This document shows positions 17,873 through 27,999 of a stretch of 38,547 bases of DNA, one piece after another. Positions within the stretch are counted from its first letter, which is position 1. The number at the start of each line of letters is the position of its first letter. Below the pieces are notes generated by a model. The model did not search any database and had not been told where the DNA came from. It worked only from the letters and a program-made list of their open reading frames with translations. The stretch is from Candidatus Hydrogenedentota bacterium. Lineage in GTDB: Bacteria > Hydrogenedentota > Hydrogenedentia > Hydrogenedentales > CAITNO01. Made by a program: the position numbers and the translations under genes. Location: the NCBI GenBank assembly GCA_903902895.1, contig CAIUWO010000144.1, positions 1 through 38,547 of the forward strand, read 5' to 3'.

Positions 17873-18487
17873 ATGACACGCGGACTAACTTCGAGACAGC
17901 GCGATATCCTTGAATTCATTGTGCGGTGCGTCCGGGACAACGGCTATCCACCCACCATCGCCGAGATCGGCGACCGTTTCGGCATCTCCTCAACCAACGG
18001 CGTCAACGACCATCTGGTGGCGCTGGAGCGCAAGGGGTTCATCGAGCGCTCCTCCAAGGCGCGCTCCATCCGCGTGACTGAGATGGCGGCCATTGACCTG
18101 TTTGAGGACGAGGTGGGTGTGCTGCCCCTGCTGGGCCGCGTGGCGGCCGGGCAGCCGCTGCTGGCGGTGGAGAACATCGAGGCCCGCGTGCCGGTGGACG
18201 CGCAGCTGGCGCGGCGCAACGCCTTCTGCCTGCGCGTCACCGGCGACAGCATGATCGAGGACGGCATCCTCGACGGGGACATCATCGTGGTGGACCAGGA
18301 GAAGACCCCGCGCCGCAACGACATTGTGGTGGCGCTGGTCGACGGCGAGGCCACGGTCAAGCACTACCATCCCGACGGGAACACCGTCGAACTGCGCCCC
18401 GCAAACGCCGCCATGCGCCCCATGCGCTTCCCCGCCCGCGATGTGGCCGTGCAGGGCGTGGTGGTGGCCCTGCAGCGCAAGCTGTAA
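17873..18487 (+). CDS. lexA: LexA repressor
   Basis: LTSRQRDILEFIVRCVRDNGYPPTIAEIGDRFGISSTNGVNDHLVALERKGFI, AG cleavage site VAAGQPLLA, catalytic Ser GDSMIEDGI, Lys EATVKHY. Confidence 0.96.
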   Translation: MTRGLTSRQRDILEFIVRCVRDNGYPPTIAEIGDRFGISSTNGVNDHLVALERKGFIERSSKARSIRVTEMAAIDLFEDEVGVLPLLGRVAAGQPLLAVENIEARVPVDAQLARRNAFCLRVTGDSMIEDGILDGDIIVVDQEKTPRRNDIVVALVDGEATVKHYHPDGNTVELRPANAAMRPMRFPARDVAVQGVVVALQRKL

Positions 18488-18505
18488 TTCTGTGGCTGTA
18501 ATTCT

Positions 18506-18587
18506 GTAGTGGGTGAAGTGAAGCGCAGCGAAACGAAACCCACCGTGCTTTTCCGGCAATCCGTAGGGTGGGTGAAACCCACCGTTC
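18506..18587. repeat. REP-like elements upstream of the RAYT gene (two units)
   Basis: GTAGTGGGTGAAGTGAAGCGCAGCGAAACGAAACCCACCGTGC and GTAGGGTGGGTGAAACCCACCGTTC. Confidence 0.75.
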
Positions 18588-18636
18588 TTCGCCCGTGAGA
18601 GATAGACGGCATTCACGTGTTCATGGGGGTTGACAT

Positions 18637-19185
18637 ATGCCAAACTATATACGGCTTCGAAGCGAGGGCGGGACGTTCTTCTTCTCGGTGGTGACACATG
18701 AGCGCGGCGCTTTCTTGACGGACCCTTCGGCGCGAAAATGCCTGCGTCAGGCATGGAAGGATATGCGTGCGCGGTATCCGTTCGAACTTGTCGCGCTGTG
18801 CCTGCTGCCTGATCATCTTCACACAATATGGACCTTGCCTGAAGGGGACACGGACTCTTCAGAACGCTGGCGTTTTCTGAAGGCCCGGTTCACGTCGCGT
18901 TTCCTCGTTGAGAATGGTCGTGAAGGGCGCCGTTCCAATTCACAGCAGAAGAAAGGGGAACGTGGTTTTTGGCAGCGCCGCTATTGGGAACACACCATAC
19001 GGGACGATGAAGACCTGCTGCGGCACTTTGACTACATTCATTTCAATCCCGTGAAGCATGGACTTGTCGAATGGCCGGAGCGATGGCCGTGGTCGACCTT
19101 TCACCGGTACGCACGATTGGGGTGGTATGACGCCGGATGGGGGACAGAGCCCGAATTGGGTATCGACGGTCTGGACTGCGGGTAA
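18637..19185 (+). CDS. REP-associated tyrosine transposase (RAYT; HUH Y1/IS200-like)
   Basis: HUH motif CLLPDHLHTIWTLP, downstream tyrosine region GFWQRRYWEHTIRDDEDLLRHFDYIHFNPVKHGLV; flanked by REP-like repeats. Confidence 0.92.
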   Translation: MPNYIRLRSEGGTFFFSVVTHERGAFLTDPSARKCLRQAWKDMRARYPFELVALCLLPDHLHTIWTLPEGDTDSSERWRFLKARFTSRFLVENGREGRRSNSQQKKGERGFWQRRYWEHTIRDDEDLLRHFDYIHFNPVKHGLVEWPERWPWSTFHRYARLGWYDAGWGTEPELGIDGLDCG

Positions 19186-19189
19186 TAAA

Positions 19190-19233
19190 GACGGTGGGTT
19201 GCGTTCCGCTTTGCGGAACTCCACCCACCCTAC
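19190..19233. repeat. REP-like element downstream of the RAYT gene (inverted orientation)
   Basis: GACGGTGGGTTGCGTTCCGCTTTGCGGAACTCCACCCACCCTAC; its reverse complement begins GTAGGGTGGGTGGAGTTCCGC. Confidence 0.8.
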
Positions 19234-19235
19234 AC

Positions 19236-21395
19236 CTACAGCGCCTCCAGCAGGGGCATTTCCGTTTCAGTTTCGGGAGCTTCCGCGTCGGCGGGGGGCG
19301 CCGGCTCGGGGGAAACGAAGCTTGCAGGCGGGCGGGTGCCGGTCATGTAGGCCTCCTTGTAGGAGCCGCCCTCCACGCCGGTGAAACGGTTTATGTTGAA
19401 GAACTCCACGCCGTAGGGCACGTCGAAATCGCGGACGGGCAGGCCCTCTTCGGCCTCGAGCATGAACTCGGTCCACACGGGACAGGAAAGGCGTCCTCCG
19501 GTGTAGGCACGGCCCGTGCCGAGTGTGCGGCCGTCGCGGTAGCCGATCCACACGACGGCGGTGTAGTCGGCGGTAAACCCGCAGAACCACGCGTCGCGGC
19601 TGTTGTTGGTGGTGCCCGTTTTTCCACCCACCGGCCGGTTGACTCTCGCGGCGCGCGCGCCGGTGGGGGCCCATGTTTCGGTCCCGGGCGTGCAGACGCC
19701 CTCCATCATGTGCAGCGTCACATAGGCGACCCGGGGGTCCATGGCCTGCTCCACGCGGGTCTCGTTGTGGTAGTCGAAGCGCTGCACGCCGTCGCGGTCG
19801 CGGATGTCGGTCACCGAAACCGCGTCATAGCGCATGCCGCCGTTGGGGAAGCAGGAGTAGGCCACGCAATGGTCCATGGGCCGGACCTCGGACGAACCCA
19901 GGGCGATGGTCAGCCCCTCCACCTCCGTGGGGATGCCGCAGCGCTGCAAATAGGAGCGCACCACCGGCGCGCCCACCATGTCGGTCAGTTTGACGGACAC
20001 AATATTAAGCGACTTCTCCAGCGCGTGACGTATGGGAACGGCGCCGCTGTAGTCGTTGCCGAAGTTCTTGGGCGACCACACCTTGCCGTTCGGGGCGACG
20101 CGGGAAAAGGGCTCATCGACGATGATGGTCGACGGCGTGAACCCGCTGGCCACGGCGGCGGCCCACACAAACGGCTTGATGCTGGAGCCCGGCTGTCGCC
20201 GGGCCTGGGTGACGGTGTTGTACTTTTCCCGCTCGTAATCGCGCCCGCCCACCATGGCGCGGACAAAGCCGCGGTACTGGGGCCGGTTGTCGATACAGAC
20301 CAGCGCGCCGGCGGCGGGCGTGAACTCGTCGGGATTGCCCTGCCGTTCAAACATCTTGCGCTGCTTGGCGTCGAACTCGTCAAGCGCCTTGCCCAGGGCG
20401 CGCTCGGCGGCCTCCTGCAGGCGCATGTCGACGGTGGTGTAGATTTCCAGGCCATCCTGGAAGATCTTCTCGCTCTCAAATTTGTCCTGGACGAACTTGC
20501 GCACCTCTTCGACGAAATAGGGTGCCTTGAATCGCTTGGAAGGAGTCATGGCGGCGGCCCGGTTCTCCGCGACCTGCTCCGGCTTGACCACTTGGGCGGC
20601 CAAATCCTCCGCCGTGGCGGCATCCAGTTCCCCCTGGGTAATGAACCCCTCGTCCAGCATCTGCTTGAGAACGACTCCGCGGCGGGTGCGCGCGTTCTCC
20701 AGGTTGCGGATGGGGTTGTTGGTGTTGGGCCACCGGGTCAGGCCGGCCAGCGTGGCCGCCTCGCCCAGCGTAAGGTCCTGACAGCTCTTGCCAAAGTACT
20801 GGCGCGAGGCGGCCTCGACGCCGTAGGCGCTGATGCCGAGGAAAATCTGGTTGAGGTAGAGTTCGAGAATCTCGTCCTTGGTGAACTTGCGCTCGATCTG
20901 GAGGGCGACCAGCGCTTCGCGGAATTTGCGCCGATAGGAGTGCTCCGTGCCCACTTTGAGGTCGTCGATATTGCGCACAACCTGCATGGTGATGGTGCTG
21001 GCGCCGCGGACACGGCCTGTTTGGAGGGCATCGACCGCCACGCTCAGATACGCTTCGGGGCGCACCCCCTTGTGCTGGAAGAAGGTGGCGTCCTCGGTGG
21101 CGATAAAGGCCTTTTGGACCTTCAGGGGAATGTCGCACAGGCGCAGGAGTTGGCGCTCCTCGACGGTGAACTCGCCCAGCAGCTGCCCGTCGCTGCTGAA
21201 CACCTTGCTGCCCACTTTGGGCCGGAAATCGGCAAAAGCCTGGGACACGTCGGAGGTCGCATCGTTGACCATCCACAGGAACAGGCCCAGCCCTGCCCCC
21301 CAGCATGCGCCGAGGATGAGCATAAAAAAGATGAACAACCCGGCGCAGCCGCGGCGGCGCACGGGTTCAGTTTCGAGGTTTTCCGGTTCCTGCAT
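19236..21395 (-). CDS. Class A penicillin-binding protein (PBP1A-type transglycosylase/transpeptidase)
   Basis: ATEDATFFQHKGVRPEAY, GASTITMQVVRN, RRKFREALVALQIERKFTKDEILELYLNQIFLG (GT51); QPGSSIKPF (SxxK), VGGKTGTTN (KTG). Start at MQEPEN. Confidence 0.95.
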   Translation of the reverse strand: MQEPENLETEPVRRRGCAGLFIFFMLILGACWGAGLGLFLWMVNDATSDVSQAFADFRPKVGSKVFSSDGQLLGEFTVEERQLLRLCDIPLKVQKAFIATEDATFFQHKGVRPEAYLSVAVDALQTGRVRGASTITMQVVRNIDDLKVGTEHSYRRKFREALVALQIERKFTKDEILELYLNQIFLGISAYGVEAASRQYFGKSCQDLTLGEAATLAGLTRWPNTNNPIRNLENARTRRGVVLKQMLDEGFITQGELDAATAEDLAAQVVKPEQVAENRAAAMTPSKRFKAPYFVEEVRKFVQDKFESEKIFQDGLEIYTTVDMRLQEAAERALGKALDEFDAKQRKMFERQGNPDEFTPAAGALVCIDNRPQYRGFVRAMVGGRDYEREKYNTVTQARRQPGSSIKPFVWAAAVASGFTPSTIIVDEPFSRVAPNGKVWSPKNFGNDYSGAVPIRHALEKSLNIVSVKLTDMVGAPVVRSYLQRCGIPTEVEGLTIALGSSEVRPMDHCVAYSCFPNGGMRYDAVSVTDIRDRDGVQRFDYHNETRVEQAMDPRVAYVTLHMMEGVCTPGTETWAPTGARAARVNRPVGGKTGTTNNSRDAWFCGFTADYTAVVWIGYRDGRTLGTGRAYTGGRLSCPVWTEFMLEAEEGLPVRDFDVPYGVEFFNINRFTGVEGGSYKEAYMTGTRPPASFVSPEPAPPADAEAPETETEMPLLEAL

Positions 21396-21456
21396 GTTGG
21401 TCAAGAGGGTACCATGCCCCTGTCCGGGGGCGCAATTGGTTCGAATCCCGGGAGTA

Positions 21457-21849
21457 TTATTCCCCGGGGCTGGCCAATGGTTCCTGAACCGGTCTGCGGA
21501 AGAGGAGCACCAGCAGCGACGCGACCCCAAAGGCACCGGTCACATCGGCAAGCCAGTCAACAACGTCGCAGCTTCGGGAAGGGATGAAATACTGGTGAAA
21601 CTCGTCGCTCCCCCCGTACAGGGCCACGAAGAGGACGGGGAACCAGAGCATGGCGCGGGGCGTCCACGGTCTTCCGGACTGCCGCAGGCCGTAGAACACC
21701 AGCCCGGCAAGCAGGCCGTAGGCGCACATGTGGGCGACCTTGTCCATTCCGTCGAACTGCACCGACGCGGGCGCCGAAACGGGTCCGGAGGACAGCCAGA
21801 AAAGGAAGGTGCAATAGGCGGCAATCATCAGGATATGCGGAAGCTTCAC
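21457..21849 (-). CDS. VanZ family protein
   Basis: DKVAHMCAYGLLAGLVFYG...ALYGGSDEFHQYFIPSRSCDVVDWLADVTGAFGV. Confidence 0.88.
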   Translation of the reverse strand: MKLPHILMIAAYCTFLFWLSSGPVSAPASVQFDGMDKVAHMCAYGLLAGLVFYGLRQSGRPWTPRAMLWFPVLFVALYGGSDEFHQYFIPSRSCDVVDWLADVTGAFGVASLLVLLFRRPVQEPLASPGE

Positions 21850-23561
21850 GGTGCCACTCCATATTCCATGGCTTTGATTTGGGAGAACATTTCGTACTCA
21901 ACGCCGTCGAAAAAGAACATGCGGCCGCCCGCGGCCACACCGGTGACGTAGCCCTGCCCCGGCGCGGAAAAATTGCGGCGCAGGGCGGTCTCGCCGCCCA
22001 TGACCTGACCCGCGGGGTTGGCGGTGAAAATAAGCGTGGTGTCACCGCCGCCGGAGATGAGGTCCGCCAGGAGCAGCAGCGCGTAGATGCCCTCATAGTC
22101 CCCCTGGTCGATGGTGGCGGCGGCCGCCTGCAGCGCCGTTTCCGAGCCGGTGAGCCAGAGCACCATGAGGGACGGATAAAAGTCGTTCGGCCCCGCATAG
22201 CCCCCCGGCGCCAGGAACGCGGGCAGCGCGGAATTGGCGCGCCCTTCGGCCGTCATGAGCAGGACATCGCGCCTGGTGACCAGCTCAGGCCGCCGCGCGA
22301 GTTCGCGCTGCTGGATGATTTCACCCAGGGCCCGGACGGCGGTGGCGGTGAATTCCGGGATGGATGGCAGCATTGCGCCGGGCGGCAACTCCACCGGCGG
22401 ACGCTGCAACTCCGGCGACACAGGGGCAAGGGGCATCACCATGCCGGGCGCGCGCAGACTGAAGGGCAGGGGCATCATGGTGACCACGGAGACACCGGTG
22501 ACAACGGTGGGTATCGCCGACAGCAGACTGCCCAAACTCAACGCCTGAAGCTGCGTCAGCGCGCCGCCGTCGAACACCCATACTCCGCTCGCCTGGTAAA
22601 TGTGCAGGGAAACTTCGGGCAGGCGCATCCAGCGGCCGATATTCTCCGGCCCCGCGTAATAGCCCAGCGTGATGGCCACCTGCATGGCCGGCGCCGGAAA
22701 TGCCGCGCCCGGAATGGGCGTGATGTCCGGCTTCTTGAGTTTGTCCTTGTCGGCCGGCTTGTCCGGCTTGTCCGGCTTTGGCGGAAAGGCAGCAAGGGGC
22801 ACCGTCGCGGGCGGCAGGGTGGAAGCGCCCAATGCTGATTCAGCGGGCTTGGATGGTGCCGGTGCCGCCGCACCGGCGGGCGGCGGAGCCGGCACGGCCA
22901 CCGTAACCGGCGGCGTGCCGGGCGTTGTGCCATCGGGAAGCGGCGGCAGTGCCGCGGCGGCCGAAGGGGCCGGGGATTCGCCGGGGACAGCCGCGCCCGG
23001 GGCCGAAATCACTGTTTCAGGACGCGGCAGGGGCCGTTCATCGAGAAGCGCCGCATCAAGCGGGCTGGCGCGCAGCACGGCGTCCAGCCCCGTGCCGATG
23101 GTGGCCGCCAGCGGCGGGGCAAATGCCATGTGCTCCAGCCATTGGAGCACGGCATCGAGTTCCTGCAGATTGGGCGGGGCGCCGTGCAGCACCGATTGGA
23201 GCGCGGCGGCGGCAAAGGCCCCCGCGGCGCGCGCGGCACCTTCCTGGCCGGGGGCGTCAATGCCGACCATGTCGCGCCAGGCGCCACCCACCGCGAGGGA
23301 GTAGTGGTTCTTGTCCAGAAACTCGCGAAACGCGGGTGCCCACTCCTCGGCGGACACATCGGTGCGGGCTATTTTCTCGTACAGCGCAGCCGTTGTCTCC
23401 TGGGACGGCGCTGCGGCCACCGCCTCGAGCGCGGTGATCGTCTGGCCTTTCTGCTCCTCCGTCAGCGCGGCGGCCCGTGCCGAAACCTGCGCCAGCAGGA
23501 CCGACACCAGCAACACTGGCAACGCGGTCCGGACAATATGGACACACCTTCTCATCTTCAT
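21846..23561 (-). CDS. Large secreted hypothetical protein with Pro/Ala-rich linker
   Basis: Signal-peptide-like MKMRRCVHIVRTALPVLLVSVLLAQVSARAAA; Pro-rich middle; ATGA overlap with vanZ. Start could also be 23585. Confidence 0.65.
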   Translation of the reverse strand: MKMRRCVHIVRTALPVLLVSVLLAQVSARAAALTEEQKGQTITALEAVAAAPSQETTAALYEKIARTDVSAEEWAPAFREFLDKNHYSLAVGGAWRDMVGIDAPGQEGAARAAGAFAAAALQSVLHGAPPNLQELDAVLQWLEHMAFAPPLAATIGTGLDAVLRASPLDAALLDERPLPRPETVISAPGAAVPGESPAPSAAAALPPLPDGTTPGTPPVTVAVPAPPPAGAAAPAPSKPAESALGASTLPPATVPLAAFPPKPDKPDKPADKDKLKKPDITPIPGAAFPAPAMQVAITLGYYAGPENIGRWMRLPEVSLHIYQASGVWVFDGGALTQLQALSLGSLLSAIPTVVTGVSVVTMMPLPFSLRAPGMVMPLAPVSPELQRPPVELPPGAMLPSIPEFTATAVRALGEIIQQRELARRPELVTRRDVLLMTAEGRANSALPAFLAPGGYAGPNDFYPSLMVLWLTGSETALQAAAATIDQGDYEGIYALLLLADLISGGGDTTLIFTANPAGQVMGGETALRRNFSAPGQGYVTGVAAGGRMFFFDGVEYEMFSQIKAMEYGVAP

Positions 23562-23667
23562 CTTTTCCGCAAATCCTTCCGCCATGGGCGAATTCTACAG
23601 GGATTATACATGGGTGCGGGGCGGGGGCACAGAAGTTGCCCCTCTCCGGTCCGCGCGCCCGCCCGGG

Positions 23668-25380
23668 TCAGCTGCCAAGAAGCTTGAGATTGGCCTGTGC
23701 GGCGGCGTTGGCGGAATCGAGGGTGAGTGAGCGCTCAAAGGCGGCGCGGGCCTCTTCTTTGCGGCCCAGATTCATAAAGGCCACACCCAGATTGATGTGG
23801 GCGTTGGGGTTTTCCGGGTCCAGTTTGGCGCCCGCCTCCAGATAGGGCAGCGCGGCGGCGGGCTGTTTCAACTGGAGCAGCGCATACCCGAGATTGGTCT
23901 GTATGTCGCCCCGTTCCGGAGCCAGACGCACCGCCTTTTCAAGCCAGGGCAGCGCCCCGCCGGGGTTGGTTTCAATCAGCATGCTGCCCAGGTTGTAGTT
24001 CCAGTCTGTTATGTTGGGCTGGAGGCGGATCGCCTCCAGATAGTGCTTTGTTGCGCCTTCCAGATCGCCCTGGGCGTACCGGCAGTCACCGAGTTTGGCG
24101 TGGGCAAGGTCGTCGTCCGGATAGAGCCGCAGCACGCGGGCAAAGACGGAAGGCTCGTCGCGCCAGAAACCGGCCTGCCGCCAGGAGAGCCCCGCCAGCG
24201 CCAGCACCAGCGCGGCCGCCATGACAAACCCCGCGGTCTTGCCGCCCCGGCAGCGGGCCAGCCTCTCCCCCGCCTCGCACAGCAGCCATGCGACGGCCAT
24301 GGAAAGGCCCATGCCGGACAGGTACATATGGCGGTCCGCGTAGGGGGCGTTGCCATAGGATATGATGCCGATGACGGGTATGAGGGCCAGCAGGAACCAG
24401 AACCAGCCCACGGTGAGCCATGGCCGTTTGCGGCGGACCGCCAGCGCGCCCAGCGACAGGGCGACCAGAAGCGCCCATGCCGCGCCGGCTTTCCACGGAA
24501 CAGTCGGAACAATGGGATAGTGGGGCGACAGGCCAAAGGGCCAGAAGAACGCGCCCAGGTAATGCGCGTAATTGCCGCCCACGGCGGCCATGCGCAGCGC
24601 GGGCGGCGCCGCACCCTCCTCGACAATGGAGCCCACCTCATGCTGGGCACCCCAGGTGACCGCCAGCACGGCAAGGGCGAGCAGGCCCATGGGCGCCTTT
24701 TCCATCACGAGCCAAACGGCACGCCGGAAGGAAGGCTTCGCGCCGTCCCCGGTGTGAAAGCGGCCGAGCGGCCATGCGTCGAGCAGGAGCAGCACGGCGG
24801 GAAGCGGCAGGGCGCTGGTCTTTCCGGCAAAGGCCAGCAGCACCGCGGCAAGCAGCGCGGCGTAGCGGAGGGCGCCGGGGCGCCGCGCGTAGCGCGCGTG
24901 GGCCAGCAGGGCAAGCGCGAAGAAGGCGCCGCAAACGAGGTCCTTGCGGCTGGCGACCCAGGCCACATCCTCCACGCGCAGCGGATGGGCCGCGAAGAGC
25001 GCCGCCGCCAGAAAACTCGCGCCGCGCGCGCCGGTCAGCGCGCGCAGGGCGGCGTAGAACAGCAGCACGGCCAGCGCGTGCCACAGCACGCTTGTCAGAT
25101 GGTGCCCCCCCGCCCGCAGCCCAAAAAGGGTCACATCGGTCATGTGCGTGAGCGCGGTCGCGGGCATCCATATGCCGAAGAGCCCGTGGGTCAGCGCCCA
25201 GGAAAGGCCCTTCCAGGACAATCCCTGCCGCATAACGGGATGGTTGAAGACAATGCGCCCGTCATCATAGTTGAGAAAGGGATAGGCGCTGGTGCGCGCA
25301 TAGATGACGGCGACGAGCAGCAGCAGCGCCGCAATGCCCGCAGTCTCAAACAGCCACTGTTTTGAAGATTTGGATGGCAC
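23668..25380 (-). CDS. Multi-pass GT-C-like membrane protein with C-terminal TPRs (TMTC-like)
   Basis: YPFLNYDDGRIV, HPLRVEDVAWVASRKDLVCGAFF, then TPR repeats (AKLGDCRYAQGDLEGATKHYLEAIRLQP...). Confidence 0.82.
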   Translation of the reverse strand: MPSKSSKQWLFETAGIAALLLLVAVIYARTSAYPFLNYDDGRIVFNHPVMRQGLSWKGLSWALTHGLFGIWMPATALTHMTDVTLFGLRAGGHHLTSVLWHALAVLLFYAALRALTGARGASFLAAALFAAHPLRVEDVAWVASRKDLVCGAFFALALLAHARYARRPGALRYAALLAAVLLAFAGKTSALPLPAVLLLLDAWPLGRFHTGDGAKPSFRRAVWLVMEKAPMGLLALAVLAVTWGAQHEVGSIVEEGAAPPALRMAAVGGNYAHYLGAFFWPFGLSPHYPIVPTVPWKAGAAWALLVALSLGALAVRRKRPWLTVGWFWFLLALIPVIGIISYGNAPYADRHMYLSGMGLSMAVAWLLCEAGERLARCRGGKTAGFVMAAALVLALAGLSWRQAGFWRDEPSVFARVLRLYPDDDLAHAKLGDCRYAQGDLEGATKHYLEAIRLQPNITDWNYNLGSMLIETNPGGALPWLEKAVRLAPERGDIQTNLGYALLQLKQPAAALPYLEAGAKLDPENPNAHINLGVAFMNLGRKEEARAAFERSLTLDSANAAAQANLKLLGS

Positions 25381-25635
25381 GGTCCCGGTTCCTGCGTGAA
25401 AGCATAGCGCCCGCGGGGCGCGGCAGACAACAAGCCGCCCTTAATTCTCCGAGCCGTTGAAGATTGCCCCCCAGCGGCCGCGTTGAACGGGGCCAGGCCA
25501 TGATTGCGCAGGAGGGGCACGGGGGGCTCCTGCCTGCCCGGCGATTGGGGCATTGGCCGTATTGGGCGCGGTTCCGGTATACTTGCGCGTCATTGCGGTT
25601 CTTTTTTCTCCCAACCCCCTATTCCCGGACATGCC

Positions 25636-27522
25636 ATGAGCCTTATACGACTGGAAAATGTGACCAAGTCTTTTGCCGGCGAGCCTGTGCTCGACGAGGT
25701 GAGCCTGCGCATCGAGGAGCGCGAGCGCATCGGCCTGATCGGCCGCAACGGCACGGGCAAATCGACCATCTTCCGCATCATCACGGGCGAGATGGAACCC
25801 GACTCCGGCGTCATCGAGCGGATGCGGCGCATGCGCTTCGCCTGCCTGGCGCAGCTGCCGCAGGTGCCGGAGGACACGCCGATTGAGGCCATTGTGATGG
25901 ATTCATTCTCCGAGCTGATAGAGCAGGAAAAGACGCTGAGCCGCCTGGAACACCAGATGGGTGACGGCGACGAGTCGGTGCTGGCCGAATACAGCGATTT
26001 GCAGCACGAGTTCAGCATCCGCGGCGGCTACACCTTCCGCACGCGGGTGCGCCAGGTCCTGCAGGGGCTCGGTTTCCGGCTGGACGAGTTTGCCCTGCCC
26101 TACAGCTCCCTGAGCGGCGGCCAGCGCACGCGGCTGCGGCTGGCGCTGGTGCTGCTGCAGGACGCGGACCTGCTGCTGCTCGACGAGCCCGAGAACCACC
26201 TGGACATGGAGGCGCGCGAGTGGCTGGAAGCGTACATCCGCAACTGCCGCGAGGCGGTGATGATCATCTCCCACGACCGGCGCATGCTGAATTCCGTGAC
26301 CGAGCGCATCATCGAGGTGGAGCGCGGCGAGGTCTTCGACTACACGGGCAACTACGACTACTACGTGGGCAAGAAGGCGCTGCTGCGCGAGCAGCAGCAG
26401 AAGGCCTTTGAGAAGCAGGAGGATTTCATCCGCAAGGAAAACGCGCTCATCGACCGGTTCCGCTACAAGAGCACCAAGGCGCGCATGGTCCAGAGCCGGC
26501 TCAAGCGGCTGGACAGTCTGGAGAAGGTGGACGCGCCGCCGCCCGAGGCGTCGGAGGCCTCCTTCGGGCTGGGCGAGGTGTCGCGCAGCGGCGAAGTCGT
26601 GCTGGACGCGCGCGGCCTGGCCATGGCCTACGGCCCGCTGCGGCTGTACAACAACGTTTCATTCACCGTGCGCCGCGGCGAGCGGGTGGGCATCATCGGC
26701 CCCAACGGCACCGGCAAGACGACGCTGCTCCGGCACATCGCCGGACAGCACGGCGGCACGGCCGGCGAGGCAACGCTGGGCCACAAGGTGTCGATCGCGT
26801 TTTTCGAGCAGAACCACGACAACGTGAACCGCGCCAACGACATTCTGGGCGAGATCATGTCGATGAAGCCCGACTGGAAGCCCGAGCAGGGGCGGCGCTT
26901 CCTCGCGCGCTTCCTGTTCACCGGCGACGACGTGTTCAAACCCGTCTCCACGCTGAGCGGCGGCGAACTGGCCCGCGTGGCCATGGGCAAGCTCATCCTG
27001 AGCGGCGCCAACCTGCTGCTGCTCGACGAGCCCACGAACCACCTCGACATCGCCTCGCGCGAGGCGCTCGAAATGGCCCTGGCCGCCTACGAGGGCAGCG
27101 TCATCCTCGCCAGCCACGACCGCACGCTGGTCGACAAACTGGTCGACAAGCTGGTCATCTTTGAAAACGGCACGGCCACGGTCCACCTCGGCAACTACAC
27201 CCACTACCGCTGGAAGCACAAGCAGGAGGAGGAGGACCGCGAGATCAAGTCCACCGACGAGGTCCTGCGCATCCGCCGCGAAACGGAGGAGCGGGAGAAG
27301 AAAAAGACCAAGCAGCGCGACGAACGCAAGGACAAAAAGCGCATCGAGAAGCTGGAATCCGACATCGCCGCGATGGAGGGGCTCATCGAGGAGTTCAGCC
27401 ACCGCTTCGCCGCGCTCGACCCCACCGACTACGCCAAGGCCCAGGAACTCAAGGACGAGTACGATGGGATGAAGCAGGATTTGCAGGAGTTGTACGCCGA
27501 GTGGGAGGAGTTAGCCGGGTGA
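25636..27522 (+). CDS. ABC-F family ATPase
   Basis: Two ABC cassettes: GLIGRNGTGKST / LSGGQRTRLRLALVLLQDADLLLLDEPENHLD and GIIGPNGTGKTT / LSGGELARVAMGKLILSGANLLLLDEPTNHLD; C-terminal coiled coil. Start MSLIRLENV. Confidence 0.95.
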   Translation: MSLIRLENVTKSFAGEPVLDEVSLRIEERERIGLIGRNGTGKSTIFRIITGEMEPDSGVIERMRRMRFACLAQLPQVPEDTPIEAIVMDSFSELIEQEKTLSRLEHQMGDGDESVLAEYSDLQHEFSIRGGYTFRTRVRQVLQGLGFRLDEFALPYSSLSGGQRTRLRLALVLLQDADLLLLDEPENHLDMEAREWLEAYIRNCREAVMIISHDRRMLNSVTERIIEVERGEVFDYTGNYDYYVGKKALLREQQQKAFEKQEDFIRKENALIDRFRYKSTKARMVQSRLKRLDSLEKVDAPPPEASEASFGLGEVSRSGEVVLDARGLAMAYGPLRLYNNVSFTVRRGERVGIIGPNGTGKTTLLRHIAGQHGGTAGEATLGHKVSIAFFEQNHDNVNRANDILGEIMSMKPDWKPEQGRRFLARFLFTGDDVFKPVSTLSGGELARVAMGKLILSGANLLLLDEPTNHLDIASREALEMALAAYEGSVILASHDRTLVDKLVDKLVIFENGTATVHLGNYTHYRWKHKQEEEDREIKSTDEVLRIRRETEEREKKKTKQRDERKDKKRIEKLESDIAAMEGLIEEFSHRFAALDPTDYAKAQELKDEYDGMKQDLQELYAEWEELAG

Positions 27523-27576
27523 GGGGCCACACTTCACCGGTGCCTGACTTGAAACAAATCCCGCACCCCAAAGGCC

Positions 27577-27999
27577 TTAGATTCCTGTTGGAACTAGCAA
27601 TGGAATCACCTGCCGGCCGTGCCGCCGGTACTGCCGGAAGTCTTTGTCGATGGTGAATGTCCTGCTGTCGGCATGAATCTCGCTCATGCGCACGAGGCAG
27701 GCATCCGCAAAGGACATGGGCATATCGGCGTATTTCTTCATCAAACGCGCGATGGGCACCACATGGTCACCCGCATGGAAGGAAAGCTCGATCACACCGC
27801 GGCGCACCAGATCGAGCACCGCATCGGCGCCGCCGGGGGCGGCGCGAAGCAGGAAACACGCCTCAGCCAGCACCGCCTCACAGGAGAGCAGCGGCGGAGA
27901 CAATTCGGCCAGTTGAAGCCGCGCCCATGCATGGTGCCTGTCCCGGCGGTTGATGGCGGCGACCAACGGTCCGGTGTCCAGAAGAACCACCGGCTTCAC
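27577..27999 (-). CDS. PIN-domain toxin (VapC-like)
   Basis: MKPVVLLDTGPLVAAINRRDRHH...SFADACLVRMSEIHADSRTFTIDKDFRQYRR. Confidence 0.88.
   Translation of the reverse strand: MKPVVLLDTGPLVAAINRRDRHHAWARLQLAELSPPLLSCEAVLAEACFLLRAAPGGADAVLDLVRRGVIELSFHAGDHVVPIARLMKKYADMPMSFADACLVRMSEIHADSRTFTIDKDFRQYRRHGRQVIPLLVPTGI

Noticed and set aside
19137-21587. 816-aa plus-strand ORF opposite the PBP1A gene
   Set aside because: Antisense to an unambiguous PBP; no motif.
23797-25365. 522-aa plus-strand ORF opposite the TPR membrane protein
   Set aside because: Antisense shadow; Gln/Arg/Gly-rich composition.
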